A stretch of 64,000 bases of DNA from Larix kaempferi (lineage: Eukaryota; Streptophyta; Pinopsida; Pinales; Pinaceae). Shown here piece by piece: positions 22,783-33,314 of this stretch (position 1 is its first letter; each line of letters begins with the position of its first letter). The stretch lies in the NCBI GenBank assembly GCA_027924585.1, contig BSBM01000826.1, positions 11,811,501-11,875,500 of the forward strand. The letters are read 5' to 3'. The translations under genes and the position numbers were made by a program. Below the pieces are notes generated by a model. That model worked only from the letters and a program-made list of their open reading frames with translations, did not search any database and had not been told where the DNA came from.

Positions 22783-24866
22783 CTAGATGAACCACTAAGA
22801 ATATGGAGGTCAAAATGATTCTCAAAAGAGGGTAGATAGAAGGCATGGATAATTTTAGGGGCTAAATTTAGCCCATGGGATAAATTAAGGGGGTTACATA
22901 AATTTTGTGGGCTATTTTCTTCTATGGAAAGGGTTTTTTTAGTTGAAATATAGTCACCTAATATTTATTAGAGAATAAATAAATACAAAACGAATAGCCT
23001 CCCATATATTAATGAGGAAAATGAAAAAAAACTATTTTCACCTTAGCAAAATCTCCCTCCAATCTATCTTTTACCCCTGATTTCTAAATGGATTCCTATG
23101 GAATCATTCCTTCGCCACCAATTTTTCAGTAGTGGCGGCTACCAATGGTTATTTCGCCCTCCATTTTCCTTGTAATTTAGGCACACACTTGCATGCACAT
23201 GGACTTTTAGTCAATTTCATGTTGATACATTCTGTGAGCCCTCGATTTCTAGTATTGGAGGGAAAATGAAGGGAAATTTTGTCCTATATAACGACTGCAA
23301 TGATTTACGGTTCACGCACATTGGATTTCACTTGCAAGGTGAAGGTTCTGGTTTATGTGATTCCACTTTTCTTTCTTAGTTTTCTCAAAATTTTAATCTG
23401 CGCACAACATATCCATTGCCAAAAGCTCAAGTTTTGAAGGGGCATACCGCACATGCAATTTATCAGAGAATATATACACGCATCATATTTTTTATCCAAT
23501 AATTAAGGCAATATGTTTCTTATCATGGATTTTATCTGCAACTACAATAGGTTATTATATTGTAAATTCGTCATTTATCATTATTTTTATCATGGATGTT
23601 TTTAAGGCATGTTGAATTCTATAGTGCTCTTGATTCTAAGGGCTCATTCGGTGTTGTTAGGGTTTTTATCTATCCTAGGATTACTAGTTTCGTGAAAGCA
23701 TTATAGAGCTAATAAGATATGATTTATTTTATGCCTTGTCAAGTTTAAACCATCGACTGACATTTATATGTTATTAGTTGCTGCTACTCTTGATGGAGAG
23801 ATTCCACATGGTTTTTATATATTGAAACTAAATTTGTTCCAGTTGTTTAATATATGATTTTATTAGGATCTTGCTATGCAATTATTATTGGAACTGAGGC
23901 GTTCATGAGAGTGTGTATGTTCATATTTTTTGTTTGTTATTGTTTATGTTTTTGATATTCGTAATATAAATTAATGCACGTTGATTATAATGGTGGGGCT
24001 ACAATGGAATGGTAATTATTTTGACACTATCTTCCTGTAGAGTTGTCCAAAGCATTCTGGTAGATTCTTTTATTTGCATTGATACTTTCGTGACTGGTAG
24101 ATTTTTTATTCATATTTCCAAGTTCATCAATTTTAATTGTAACCTAAAATTGTTGGGTTTGGTATTCATTTTACAGTATTTTTCTTTTTGCAAGGGTGAT
24201 TCAGTAGTAAAGTATTTGTTTGTAATTTGTTTTGATGTGCAATTGCTATCATCATCCAGAAATGGATCTAATTATGTATGATGAACATATGATTTAGTTG
24301 GAACACGATACTTCTTTCCATCATGATTATATATAATATGTACAACGCATGTTTGATGTGATATGTAGACATTCTGCTATTTGATATCTTGTCTTTTGTA
24401 TTCAATGATGGTGCTAAACCAGTTTTACAACATTTTGCATGCTTTTGAAAATTTGAAGGACGTGGATATAGAAACCACCTCAGTTTATCTAAGAAAAAAT
24501 AGTATTTCGGAATAGTTCTAATGATATGCATGATGATGCATTAATGTGTTTTCTATTCTTGTTAGTGTGTGCTCTTATTCCTAACAACCCTTGCAAGTTT
24601 CTCACTAACTCTAAAAATTCTAAGTCAAATGACATAATTCATATTTTGATTGTGAACAAAAAAAAGGAAAAGGTGGTATTCATATCTATAAACATAAAAA
24701 CATGTTTTTTTTCTTAGAGGGTATCTTAAAAATGTGAGGTTTGGAAAATAAGCTATTTGGGAATTCATACACTATATTAAGATTGTGGGTCTCAATAAGA
24801 CTCCACGTTGTAATAATGGTTCATGGGTGCCATAATCACTCCACGGTGCAAAGTGTTCGAATATTA
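22783..24866 (+). repeat. Right R repeat of copy A (5' part)
   Basis: Aligns with 33315-35465 and 39345-41410, starting CTAGATGAACCACTAAG. It contains the conserved TATA-like CCTATATAACGACTGCAATG near 23282 that is also present in the other R copies. Confidence 0.8.
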
Positions 24867-25440
24867 AAATTGTTTAGCTCATCGATAAAATTGCAAATCC
24901 AAAAAAATATTTAAAAAATATTAAAATAAAATAATCGTTTCACCTAATTTTTAACCATATTCTTAAAAATAAAATAAATAAAAAATATTAGTTCACTAAA
25001 TTATAACTATATTCTTTTCCTTTCCTTCTTATTTATAAAAAATATTCTTTTCATTTTCTTTGTAAGATAAAATACACCATCTATATTGAAATTTTATTTT
25101 GAAGAACTCAAATTATATAAATATTAATGAAAATTATTATATATAATTAACTCAAACAAACTTTAAAAATAAGAATAATAACATATAAATATTAATGAAA
25201 TTTATTATATATAATTAACTAAAATATCAACCCTATTATTTTCATTTCCTTTATAAAATGAAATATAATATACCACTCATCCTTTAAACTAGATGTATAC
25301 ATAAGAATGGTTCATGAAATACTTACAACGACGAAATTTTTGTACGTTGCAAAATTATTTTGATGCAAGTTCATATTTTATTTCCATAGTAATTCATATT
25401 TTATTTCCAAAACCAAAACATAAAGAATTTTCCGCTCGGT
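24867..25440. other. AT-rich tail shared with 42292-42974; no gene
   Basis: Follows the right R repeat in both loci, starting ATTGTTTAGCTCATC and GTTGCAAATCC. It contains repeated ATATAAATATTAATGAAA phrases and runs into the 3' end of the ERF gene fragment in both. It therefore looks like ERF downstream flank that existed before the two loci separated. Confidence 0.65.
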
Positions 25441-25441
25441 T

Positions 25442-25690
25442 CTATACTGAACCAAACATAAAGAAATCAACATTTGGACCATCATACTCAGTATACATAG
25501 CCCCCAAGTTAGCTGAAATCATGGCTTGTTTGTAGTCTTGTTGAGTGCACTGCCACATGAAGGGTGGCAATGGTGGTATCTCATACCTCAGACTCATGCA
25601 GGATGGCGTGGCATCGTCGGGTTGGAAGCTATTAGTGTTGTCGCTATTGCAGAAATCTGGGACAGGTTGTTGAATTAGATCATTTTTATC
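25442..25690 (-). pseudogene. C-terminal fragment of an AP2/ERF gene
   Basis: The minus strand encodes a tail that matches the end of the ERF pseudogene at 42975-44032. Shared blocks are ATPSCM, RYEIPPLPPFMWQ and the final DFFMFGSV before the stop at 25442. The AP2 domain is absent. Sequence upstream of about 25700 is instead the dispersed repeat also seen at 6500-6740. The frame here has no stop, unlike in the fuller copy. Most likely it is a partial duplicate left after rearrangement. Confidence 0.75.
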
Positions 25691-25699
25691 CATTCCCGT

Positions 25700-26024
25700 C
25701 TTTTTTCGATTGGTATCAAGAAGCCCTTCGAAGGACACAGTAAGGACATAAGAGCATTGAAACTGTAACAAAATTTTTCCTTGATTGCTTGAGTCTACAT
25801 CCATTGATCCTAGTTGTTTTGAACCATTTATGTTCACCTCCCAAACTCTTTCATATCTTGTGAAGGATTTCTTCTTTTGCTCGTGAGTTTTCCGTTGTAT
25901 GGGGGATTGAAGTAGTGGACGCACAAGTGGAGGGACCTAGTTATTGGTTCAAATGAGTTGCTGACAAGAGGTTGTATCTTGTACTTCTTGTTTACATTAA
26001 TAGAAATACTCATTTTCTCATCCA
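25700..26024 (-). repeat. Dispersed repeat, partner of 6500-6740
   Basis: The reverse complement aligns with 6500-6740. It joins the ERF fragment in an open frame of 160 residues (25442-25924), so a chimeric reading exists by chance or by fusion. Confidence 0.65.
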
Positions 26025-26029
26025 TTTAT
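26025..26029. repeat. Target site duplication of Copia 2, left (TTTAT)
   Basis: TTTAT directly left of the LTR; repeated directly right of the other LTR at 32995-32999. Confidence 0.85.
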
Positions 26030-26679
26030 TGTTACTTTTTTCAAAAATTTCAATCTGATCTAGGATCTTAACTAAGAGAATAACATGTACAACATATCTA
26101 CAGCATATCAATCATGGCATAATAATGAAAGCACACAAGAGACATAGAGTTTCACTGGGGAAAACCAAGAAGGTGGAAAACCCTGCAACTTCCTCAAGGA
26201 TAGATAGAGCAATGATAAAACCAAAGTACAAGAGATAGTATTCTCCTAGTAGCTGATCCTCCTCCTCACATGTGTGCCACTTTCCAAGTGATGGAAGAGT
26301 GAGTAATGAGATGATCAAATAGAGATCTCTCGATCTCTATTTATACTTGTCATGTCCTTCCCAATAAAAAAGTGGGGCCGTCTTGTCTAACTTAGCCTAA
26401 TAACCCATGGTTACATTAATTCGGGCCGACCCCACACTTGGTGGTCTAATAACCCATTTACGCACATGACTCATATAGCGCCGACCCCATCAAGGTGGTC
26501 TAATAACCCATCAAGTATAAGTTACGACACTTACAATATAGATGACGACACTTATGTATAGAGGAATAATAACATCTCTATAGGAATAAAAACACTTCCG
26601 TATAGAGGAATAATAACATCTCTATAGGAATACAATATACATGGGTAAAATACATTCTGAAGTTACATATACATCAACA
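26030..26679 (-). repeat. 3' LTR of Copia 2
   Basis: Begins TGTTAC and ends ATCAACA. It is 56 bp longer than its partner because of a 44-bp tandem duplication (unit starts at 26551 and 26595) and an 11-base insertion near 26095-26106. Confidence 0.9.
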
Positions 26680-26690
26680 CTCCCTCTTAA
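26680..26690 (-). other. Polypurine tract of Copia 2
   Basis: Plus CTCCCTCTTAA, that is TTAAGAGGGAG on the minus strand, directly at the 3' LTR. Confidence 0.8.
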
Positions 26691-26919
26691 CTAGGAAGGT
26701 ATTTCTTGACACAGATCTACTGAAAAGTCTTCTTTTCTGGATCATCATCACTGGATAATCGTCATCAAATCATAATCATCGTCATTGCTGTTGCTATCTC
26801 AATCAATATCCGATCTACTCGTCATAGGAAGTTCTACAGAGCCAATCCTTTTTCATACTTGAAGCAGGCCCACCACCTGTAGGTCTTCATCATCACTGGC
26901 CATACTGTGGGATCCTTAG

Positions 26920-28080
26920 GACTTATTACGTGCGTCACAAAACCTCACAAGAGCATCCAGGTTGTTATGTGCATCACAAAACCTCGCAAGAGCATCTAGG
27001 TTGTTACGAGCACATGGATCTACTTGTCAGATCTCCCAGGGTTGTATTATATGTGATTGTCACAAAACCATAAAAGAGTGTCTTTCCCAACAAGATCTCT
27101 AAAGAGCATCTGAGGCCTTTTACGTGTCTAGCACAACCTGTCTAAATCTCGAGGACTTATTACATGTGACCCCTACCACAAAACCTTCAAAGAGTGTCTT
27201 GACCAGCAAGAACTCTAAAGAGCATCTGAGGCCTTTTTCATCCTGCCCAGGTCTCTAGGGCGTATTACATGTGCTCATGGAAAAACCTCGAAAGAGCATC
27301 CCAGGACTGATTACGAGCACACAGCTCAACCTATTGGATTTCCCGGCACTGGATTATATGCCATAGGACAAAACGTCGAAAGAGCATCTTCCAAATATCC
27401 CAGGACTAGATTACATGCCATAGGAAAGACCTCGAAAGACTGTATGCAAATATCCTAGGGCCGGATTATATGTCCTCCCAAAGCAAAACATCGAAAGAGC
27501 ATTTTTCAGCTATCCCAGGGCCACATTACATGCCATAGAAAAAACCTCGAAAGACTATCTGCAAACCTCCCAGGGCTGGATTATATGCTTATCTACACAA
27601 CTTTTTCCATGGCCACAGAGTATCAACCTGATACTCACCATACATCATCTTGATGTACACATGATCATCCTGATCATCATCACTGCATCGTCCTGATGCA
27701 TGTCATCTGGAGCAACATCCTAAAGCTCGTCATCCATGATCATCCTGATCAAACAATGCATCCACCTGATGCATACCAAGTATCTACCTGATACATATCA
27801 TCATACATGATGTATCCATCTGATACATACACAGATACATGATCCACCTTATGATACAATGTATCCATCTGATATATATCAACATACATGATCTACCTGA
27901 TCATACAACGTATCCACCTGATACATATACAGATACATGGTCCAAGCATCCAACATGATACATATACATATACATGATCCAACTGATCATAACAAGCATC
28001 AGAGTGATGCATATACAAATATATCAAGCATCCAACATGATGCATATATAGAGCAGTAACTGGAGCATCATCCTGATGCT
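26920..28080. repeat. Degenerate tandem repeats in the Copia 2 3' untranslated region
   Basis: The first part (26920-27600) repeats variants of ACAAAACCTCGAAAGAGCATC with GGATTATATGCCATAG-type spacers. The second (27600-28080) repeats TGATACATATCC/TGATGCATATCA-type words. No coding sequence. It lies between the RNase H and the polypurine tract. Confidence 0.75.
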
Positions 28081-28179
28081 CATCATTCAGTGCTTACTTC
28101 CACAGCCATGTGAAGGATCCTCCTCTCACCATGCTTGGAATGGCTCTAGCAATTGTGTCCATCACTTCTTCCTTGAAGT

Positions 28180-29660
28180 GTCGTCAATATAAAGAACACC
28201 AAGCCTCTCCCTGAAGTATGCAAACTTCACTCTAGCTAGTGGCTTTGTCAACACATCTTCAATCTGCTCATCCGTCGCAACATACAGGAGCTTCACTGCT
28301 CCTGTCTACACCATATCCCTGATATAGTGATATTTGATCTCAATTTGTTTCAACCTATCATGGAACACCGGGTTCTCAGATAGCTGCACACAACTTTGGT
28401 TGTCACAATAGATACCAATAGCATCCAATAGGAGATCAAATAGATTAGACAGTAGCTTTCAGAGCCATACTACAACACAACTAGCCAAACAAGCTGCAAC
28501 ATACTCTGCTTTGACTGTTCTTAGTGCTACACAGGACTATTTCCTGCTAAACCAAGAGATCACACCTGATCCCATATTGAATTAGCACTCAGAAGTGCTC
28601 TTCCTATTTGCAGCACTGCCTACCCAATCTGAATCAACATAACACTGCAGGTTAAACTTTTGATTCGCATCATACTTGATCCCATAATCAACCGTACCCT
28701 TCAGGTACCTCAGAATATGCTTTACAACAACTAGGTGAACACCTCTCGGATACATCAGGAACTGGATCAATGTGTTCACCGCAAAGCAAATATTTGTTCT
28801 CATGTTCATCAGGTACATAGAGGACCCAATCATCTAATGATACATAATGACATCAACCGGCTCAGATGAAGCATCACACAAAAGCTTCAGGTTCGATGCC
28901 ATAGGTGTGGCCTTGGCCTTGTAGTCCATCATCCCGAATCTCTTCAGGATCTCTACTGCATACTTCCCTTGTCCAAGGAAGATCCCATCTGCACTCTGCC
29001 ACACCTCCATGCCTAGAAAATAGTGCATCATCCCCAAGTCCTTCGTCTCAAACTTGGTAGCAATCCTCCTCTTCGTGTCCGCAATCAATCTATCCTCACC
29101 TGTTACAAACAGGTCATCCACATACAATAGTAGTATCACTGGATTTCCTTACTCAACGTTGTAGTAAAGGTTGGAATCCGCTTTACTCTTAGTAAATCCC
29201 AAACTGGATAGAAATCTGTCTATCCTACCATACCAAGTCCTAGGAGCTTGCTTCAAGCCATACAAGGATTTCTTCAACTTGCACACATATGACGCTCTGT
29301 CATGTGTCTCAAAACCAAGTGGCTGCACCACATACACTTCCTCCTCGAGTACACCATTCAAGAAAGCTGTCTTGACATCGCTCTGGTGTATCTTCTACTT
29401 CATCACTGCAGCTAGAGCAAGTACTGATCCGATGGAAGTGTATCTGGCTATAGGAGCAAAAGTCTCTTCATAGTCTATCCCCTCTTTCTGGTAGTAGCCA
29501 CAAGCTACAAATCTCACTTTGTATTTCTCTATGCTACCATCTGTAGCATGTTTGATCTTGTAGATCCATTTCGAAGTCACAACAGACTTCCCTTCAGGTC
29601 TTGGGACTGCATCCCAAACATCATTCTTCATGATCGATTGGTACTCCTCAATCATGCGTT
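28180..29660 (-). pseudogene. Copia 2 RT and RNase H (broken)
   Basis: Reading down from 29655: NDVWDAVPRPEGK.VV.SKWIYKIKHA, YEETFAPIARY, KKSLYGLKQAPRTWY, LLLYVDDLF (YVDD codons at 29113-29124), DLGMMHYFLGMEVWQ, YVDSDWVGS..NRKSTS, YCDNQS and finally DVLTKPLARVKF near 28200. In-frame stops fall between several of these blocks, for example after the first segment, before the YVDD segment and within RNase H. Domain order and spacing are those of plant Copia elements. Confidence 0.9.
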
Positions 29661-29671
29661 CTTCCCGAATC

Positions 29672-31120
29672 CTGGAACTTTAATATCTTCAATAGATAAC
29701 TTTGTTGCTGAACAAATGTTGTAATCATTATTTTGTAGGTGATGGTATACGATATTTCCTACAAAACAAGTTAAATTGCATGATTAGAAAACATCTCATA
29801 GTTTTCATAACAAATTCTTACACATAAGCAAATTTGTCATACAGTCATGCAATTATCTTATCCAATGCTTCAATACAACATTTATCGATATCTTGTAACT
29901 TTCTAGATGCCTTCCAATCTCTACCAGAACATTGCTAAGAGTGTGCACAACTCCCAACATGTCAGCAAATGGGTTTCATTCTAAATAAGCAGCAATGGAA
30001 TGTTGTACAGTGCCATAGGCCACTTACCCATCACATGCATATTAGTAGTATACTGTTCCTTAATGCAATTATTCTAATATGCATAATACACACCCTAAGT
30101 CTAGGAACATAGGCATATACATCATTGAACAATATTATTTAAACAAACAAATATGCAAGAAATGACAATTCAAATACTTATCTTTGTTTGGTTGTAGGGT
30201 GGACTCCCTCTCAATATTTGTTTCCTTGCAGGAACTACTCGAGTGTTCTCCCTCTTGATCTTTGCTTCCTGGACTACATGTCCTTGAACTTATATCCATC
30301 CTCAATCACTATGCATTCTTACTAGTATCATCATTGTGTTATCCTCGAGATCTCATACATTCATTAGTATAATCTTAATACTATCAAGAGACAATAATCT
30401 TAAACATGTATGGTCATGATCATTTCAACCACAGATAATAAACATTAATATTCAAGGTTTCAGGGAATACTTCTTTTACTCATGCATATTTTTATTTGAA
30501 CAAAGGACTTTTTTGGTTATCATATCATCAATCAAGGTAAGAGACATAGTATGCATAAACCATTGATTACTTATCTTTCTAACTTCATGAATAATCATTA
30601 TCAACCATACAACAGTATAAGATCCTAAAATAAGGTAGGATTCTAACTTGATATAGGAAAAACATACCTGGTTATCAAACTTTCTAGTTATGTCTAGCAA
30701 TGTCTTCTTGTTCTCTTCAATGACTTGTGCTAATAACCTGCGCATCTCATAGGTTAAGCATTGTAGAATCAAATTATACATACCTCGTAAGTAGACCTTC
30801 AATGTGATCCATGACAATGGATGAATCTTTGTCTTCATGTCACCATGGTCATATGTTCTTGAACTAGAACATGATTTGTCTTTCTTGATGTACCTTTCAT
30901 GTTAGTGGACAACATCAATCTCATAAAACACCACAATGCATTAGTAGAATCATAAGTGTCAAAACCCTAATCAATGAATATCTTCTATCATGTATTCATA
31001 TTTTTATTAAGGTGATACGACAAGTCTAAAATTAATCAATATTGTACTAATCTTAATGAAGACAAACATAAAATTAATCATGAACAGATTTCAAACATAC
31101 TCGTAAGTCCTACCTGTCGA
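29672..31120 (-). other. Gene-like insert replacing gag-protease-integrase in Copia 2
   Basis: No Copia motif is present here. On the minus strand, a 120-codon open frame (30476-30838) contains a Leu/Glu/Lys-rich stretch RRLLAQVIEENKKTLLDITR followed by KFDNQ, where a consensus splice donor CAG|GTATGT (near 30665) occurs. Another minus-strand piece (about 30180-30300) reads as a Ser/Glu-rich segment (GSKDQEGEHSSSS) and ends near a possible donor. This pattern suggests exons and introns of a captured host gene, but I do not recognise the gene. Confidence 0.4.
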
Positions 31121-31124
31121 GTTT

Positions 31125-31275
31125 TCTTGTAATCTTCTTATGTGAGGTCTTAGCCTCATCTCCCTCTGAAACTGGAACTTCTTCACTTATGCAGGTGACC
31201 AATCCATTCTCTTCTAGGATTAACCCAATCCACTTGATTTGCAGAAACTGGATCTAGAGCTGGATTAAGGTTTGT
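31125..31275 (-). pseudogene. Copia 2 gag N-terminal fragment
   Basis: The minus strand encodes WIGLILEENGL..CISEEVPV, followed by EGDEAKTSHKK, a pattern known from the start of Copia gag proteins (WK..L.LILEENGL...V.E.VPVPEGDEAK). It stops at the border with the foreign insert. Confidence 0.75.
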
Positions 31276-31435
31276 CAGAGAAACCCTAAAAATTCAAACT
31301 TTGAATTTCAAACTTATGAAAGGTTAGAAAGATGCACCTTGATGAGTCGATCAAGCTGGTATACTTAGAATTTGAAAACTGCAAAGTTTCACCCCTCAAA
31401 ATTGCCTTTGAAACTTCTGGATCTTCTAGACAAGA

Positions 31436-31745
31436 TCCCGAACTAGGGTTTGATAAAGCCCACCCTTCTAGCAAACCAAAAGGTTCGATCCAAAGCTCTA
31501 AACTTCGATTTTTCTCAGGAGCTTCCAGCTGTGGTCATAGAATCCAAAAATTCCAACTTTTGCAGAAGCTCTAATTTTCCACTTTTTCGATCAAAGTCCT
31601 GAACTAGGGTTTGATCAAGCCCGGCCTTCTTCCCAACTAAAAAAATTGATCTTGGTCTCTAAATTTTGATTTTGATGAGTAGCATTTAGCTGTGGTTTTC
31701 GATTACAAAAATTCCAACTTTCTCTGAAACCCTAATTCTCGGAGC
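31436..31745. repeat. Tandem duplication in the Copia 2 leader
   Basis: Two diverged units of about 160 bases, each starting GAACTAGGGTTTGAT.AAGCCC and ending CCAACTTT...AAGC/CCCTAATT, in the untranslated leader before gag. Confidence 0.8.
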
Positions 31746-32388
31746 TATGAATGAAGGTGCTCAAAATCCAATTTTGTTTTGATAGAAATATGCACCTGAT
31801 TGTTTCTAGTATAACTCTGAAATTATGAATCCACAGGATTTGAACCTTCTACCTGTGGTAGCTTGACCTGTCTTATTTCCAACCCCACGGGTCATACCTC
31901 AATTGGATTATCTGAGAGAGATTTATGCCGAGTGTCACAACGTGACTTGTTTATGGGATAAAATAGGAGAGCGAACTTGTACGGAGTTCCACGTATCACT
32001 GGTTCACTTTTGGCCTCTAAACCTTCGGCCTATGAAATTAAAGTCCATTCCCTACTTGTCAAGTTTTACGAAATTTCATTTGGAGCTTCCTAGCCCAAGT
32101 TATAACCTTTTTTCCTATGTCACCTGTTTATGACTCAGATCTAGAAGAGGCAGAAACCCTAGATTGTACAGATCATAAAACACAAAGTACAACGAATTAG
32201 AAGTTGTACTTTGGACATAAGGTACATGGGGATCTTATGTTTGACCTGTAAAAGTTTTAGATCCTGAAACCTTTCCAAAATGTATTTATAGTGAAAGTTC
32301 TACGATGACTGGTTTTTGCTATATCAAGCCCTAGCTTCGCAAGTGCAAGAACTGTCATAAATGCCATACCATACCTTCTTTCAGGCTA

Positions 32389-32400
32389 GCTCTAATACCG
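32389..32400 (-). other. Primer binding site of Copia 2 (decayed)
   Basis: Minus CGGTATTAGAGC, two changes from the initiator-Met site TGGTATCAGAGC, directly abutting the LTR. Confidence 0.85.
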
Positions 32401-32994
32401 TGTTAGTTTTTCAAAAATCTCAATCTGATCTAGGATCTTAACTAAGAGAATAACATGTACAACATATCAATCATGGACACAATAATGCAAGCACACGAGA
32501 GACACAGAGTTACACCAGGGAAAACCAAGAAGGTGAAAAACCCCAGAACTTCCTCAGAGATAGATAGAGCAATGATACAACCAAAGTACTAGAGATAGTC
32601 TTCTCCTAGCAACTGATCCTCCTCCTCACATGTGCGCCACTTTCCGAGTGATGGAAGAGTGAGTAATGAGATGATAAAATAGAGATCTCTCGATCTCTAT
32701 TTATACTTGTCCTGTCCTGCCCAATAAACCAGTGGGGTCGACTTGTCTAACTTAGCCTAATAACCCATGGTTACATTGATCCAGGATGACTCCGCACTTG
32801 GTGGTCTAATAACCCATTTACCCACATGACTCATACAGGGCCAACCCCATCAAGGTGGTCTAATAACCCATCAAGTATAAGTTATGACACTTACAATATA
32901 AATGACGACACTTCCGTATAGAGGAATAATAACATCTCTATAGGAATACAATATACATGGGTAAATACATTCCGAAGTTACATATACATCAACA
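32401..32994 (-). repeat. 5' LTR of Copia 2
   Basis: 594 bp, TGTTAGTTTTTC...ATCAACA, with the target duplication TTTAT at 32995-32999. Confidence 0.93.
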
Positions 32995-32999
32995 TTTAT

Positions 33000-33314
33000 G
33001 TTGTGAATGATCATTTATTATCATTGGGTACATCTGCTTATATATATCATGGATTATGCTATCATATATGTTGACCTCTTTTATATATCATATGCACTTC
33101 TTTGCGTTTATTGTTTATATTAAGCTGCAGGTTCAAGTGTTGTGATTCGAAAGCTCAACGGAATTCTTCATTAGACATCCAGTTGAGGTAGGTCCTTTAT
33201 TATGGTTATCAACATTTACATTTATATAGCATATGTTGGGGAGGGAGTTGATTTCTAGAGTTCATCTGTCTGTTGTGGTCTACCCCATGCCATACGAAGT
33301 TATTCTCCATAACA
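33000..33314. other. Non-coding spacer, nothing recognised
   Basis: A/T-rich sequence between Copia 2 and the R repeat. No repeat partner seen in the window. Confidence 0.5.

Larger units (their letters stand above)
18831..24866 (+). mobile_element. R-I-R element, truncated copy A
   Basis: Collinear with the more complete copy at 33315-42291. It has the 3' ~630 bases of the left R repeat (18831-19458), the internal part I (19459-22782) and the 5' ~2.1 kb of the right R repeat (22783-24866). Compared with the second copy, the left R lacks its first ~2.4 kb. The right R is cut near 24866 by a deletion that joins it directly to the shared AT-rich tail (24867-25440). The R-I-R order, with direct repeats around a different middle, is that of an LTR element. 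Confidence 0.75.
26030..32994 (-). mobile_element. Copia 2, with most of gag-pol replaced
   Basis: A minus-strand Copia element with LTRs of 650 and 594 bp, a TTTAT target duplication, a polypurine tract and a decayed initiator-Met primer site. RT and RNase H are recognisable (28180-29660), and the start of gag is present (31125-31275). Between them, where the rest of gag, the protease and the integrase belong, lies about 1.45 kb of unrelated sequence (29672-31120) with gene-like pieces. Stops interrupt the pol part. It could have moved only with help from other elements. Confidence 0.9.

Noticed and set aside
24009-24281. ORF of 90 codons also seen at 34620 and 40568
   Set aside because: It is repeated only because the R repeat is repeated. 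Frame length differs between copies and there is no domain; possible but unsupported as a gene.
25442-25924. 160-codon ORF as one intact protein
   Set aside because: Only the last ~80 codons match the ERF tail. The front belongs to the dispersed repeat also found at 6500-6740, so the frame is probably a fusion by chance.
26025-26029. TTTAT as a chance match rather than a target duplication
   Set aside because: A 5-base AT-rich match could be chance, but it abuts both LTR ends exactly, with primer site and polypurine tract in place, so I kept it.
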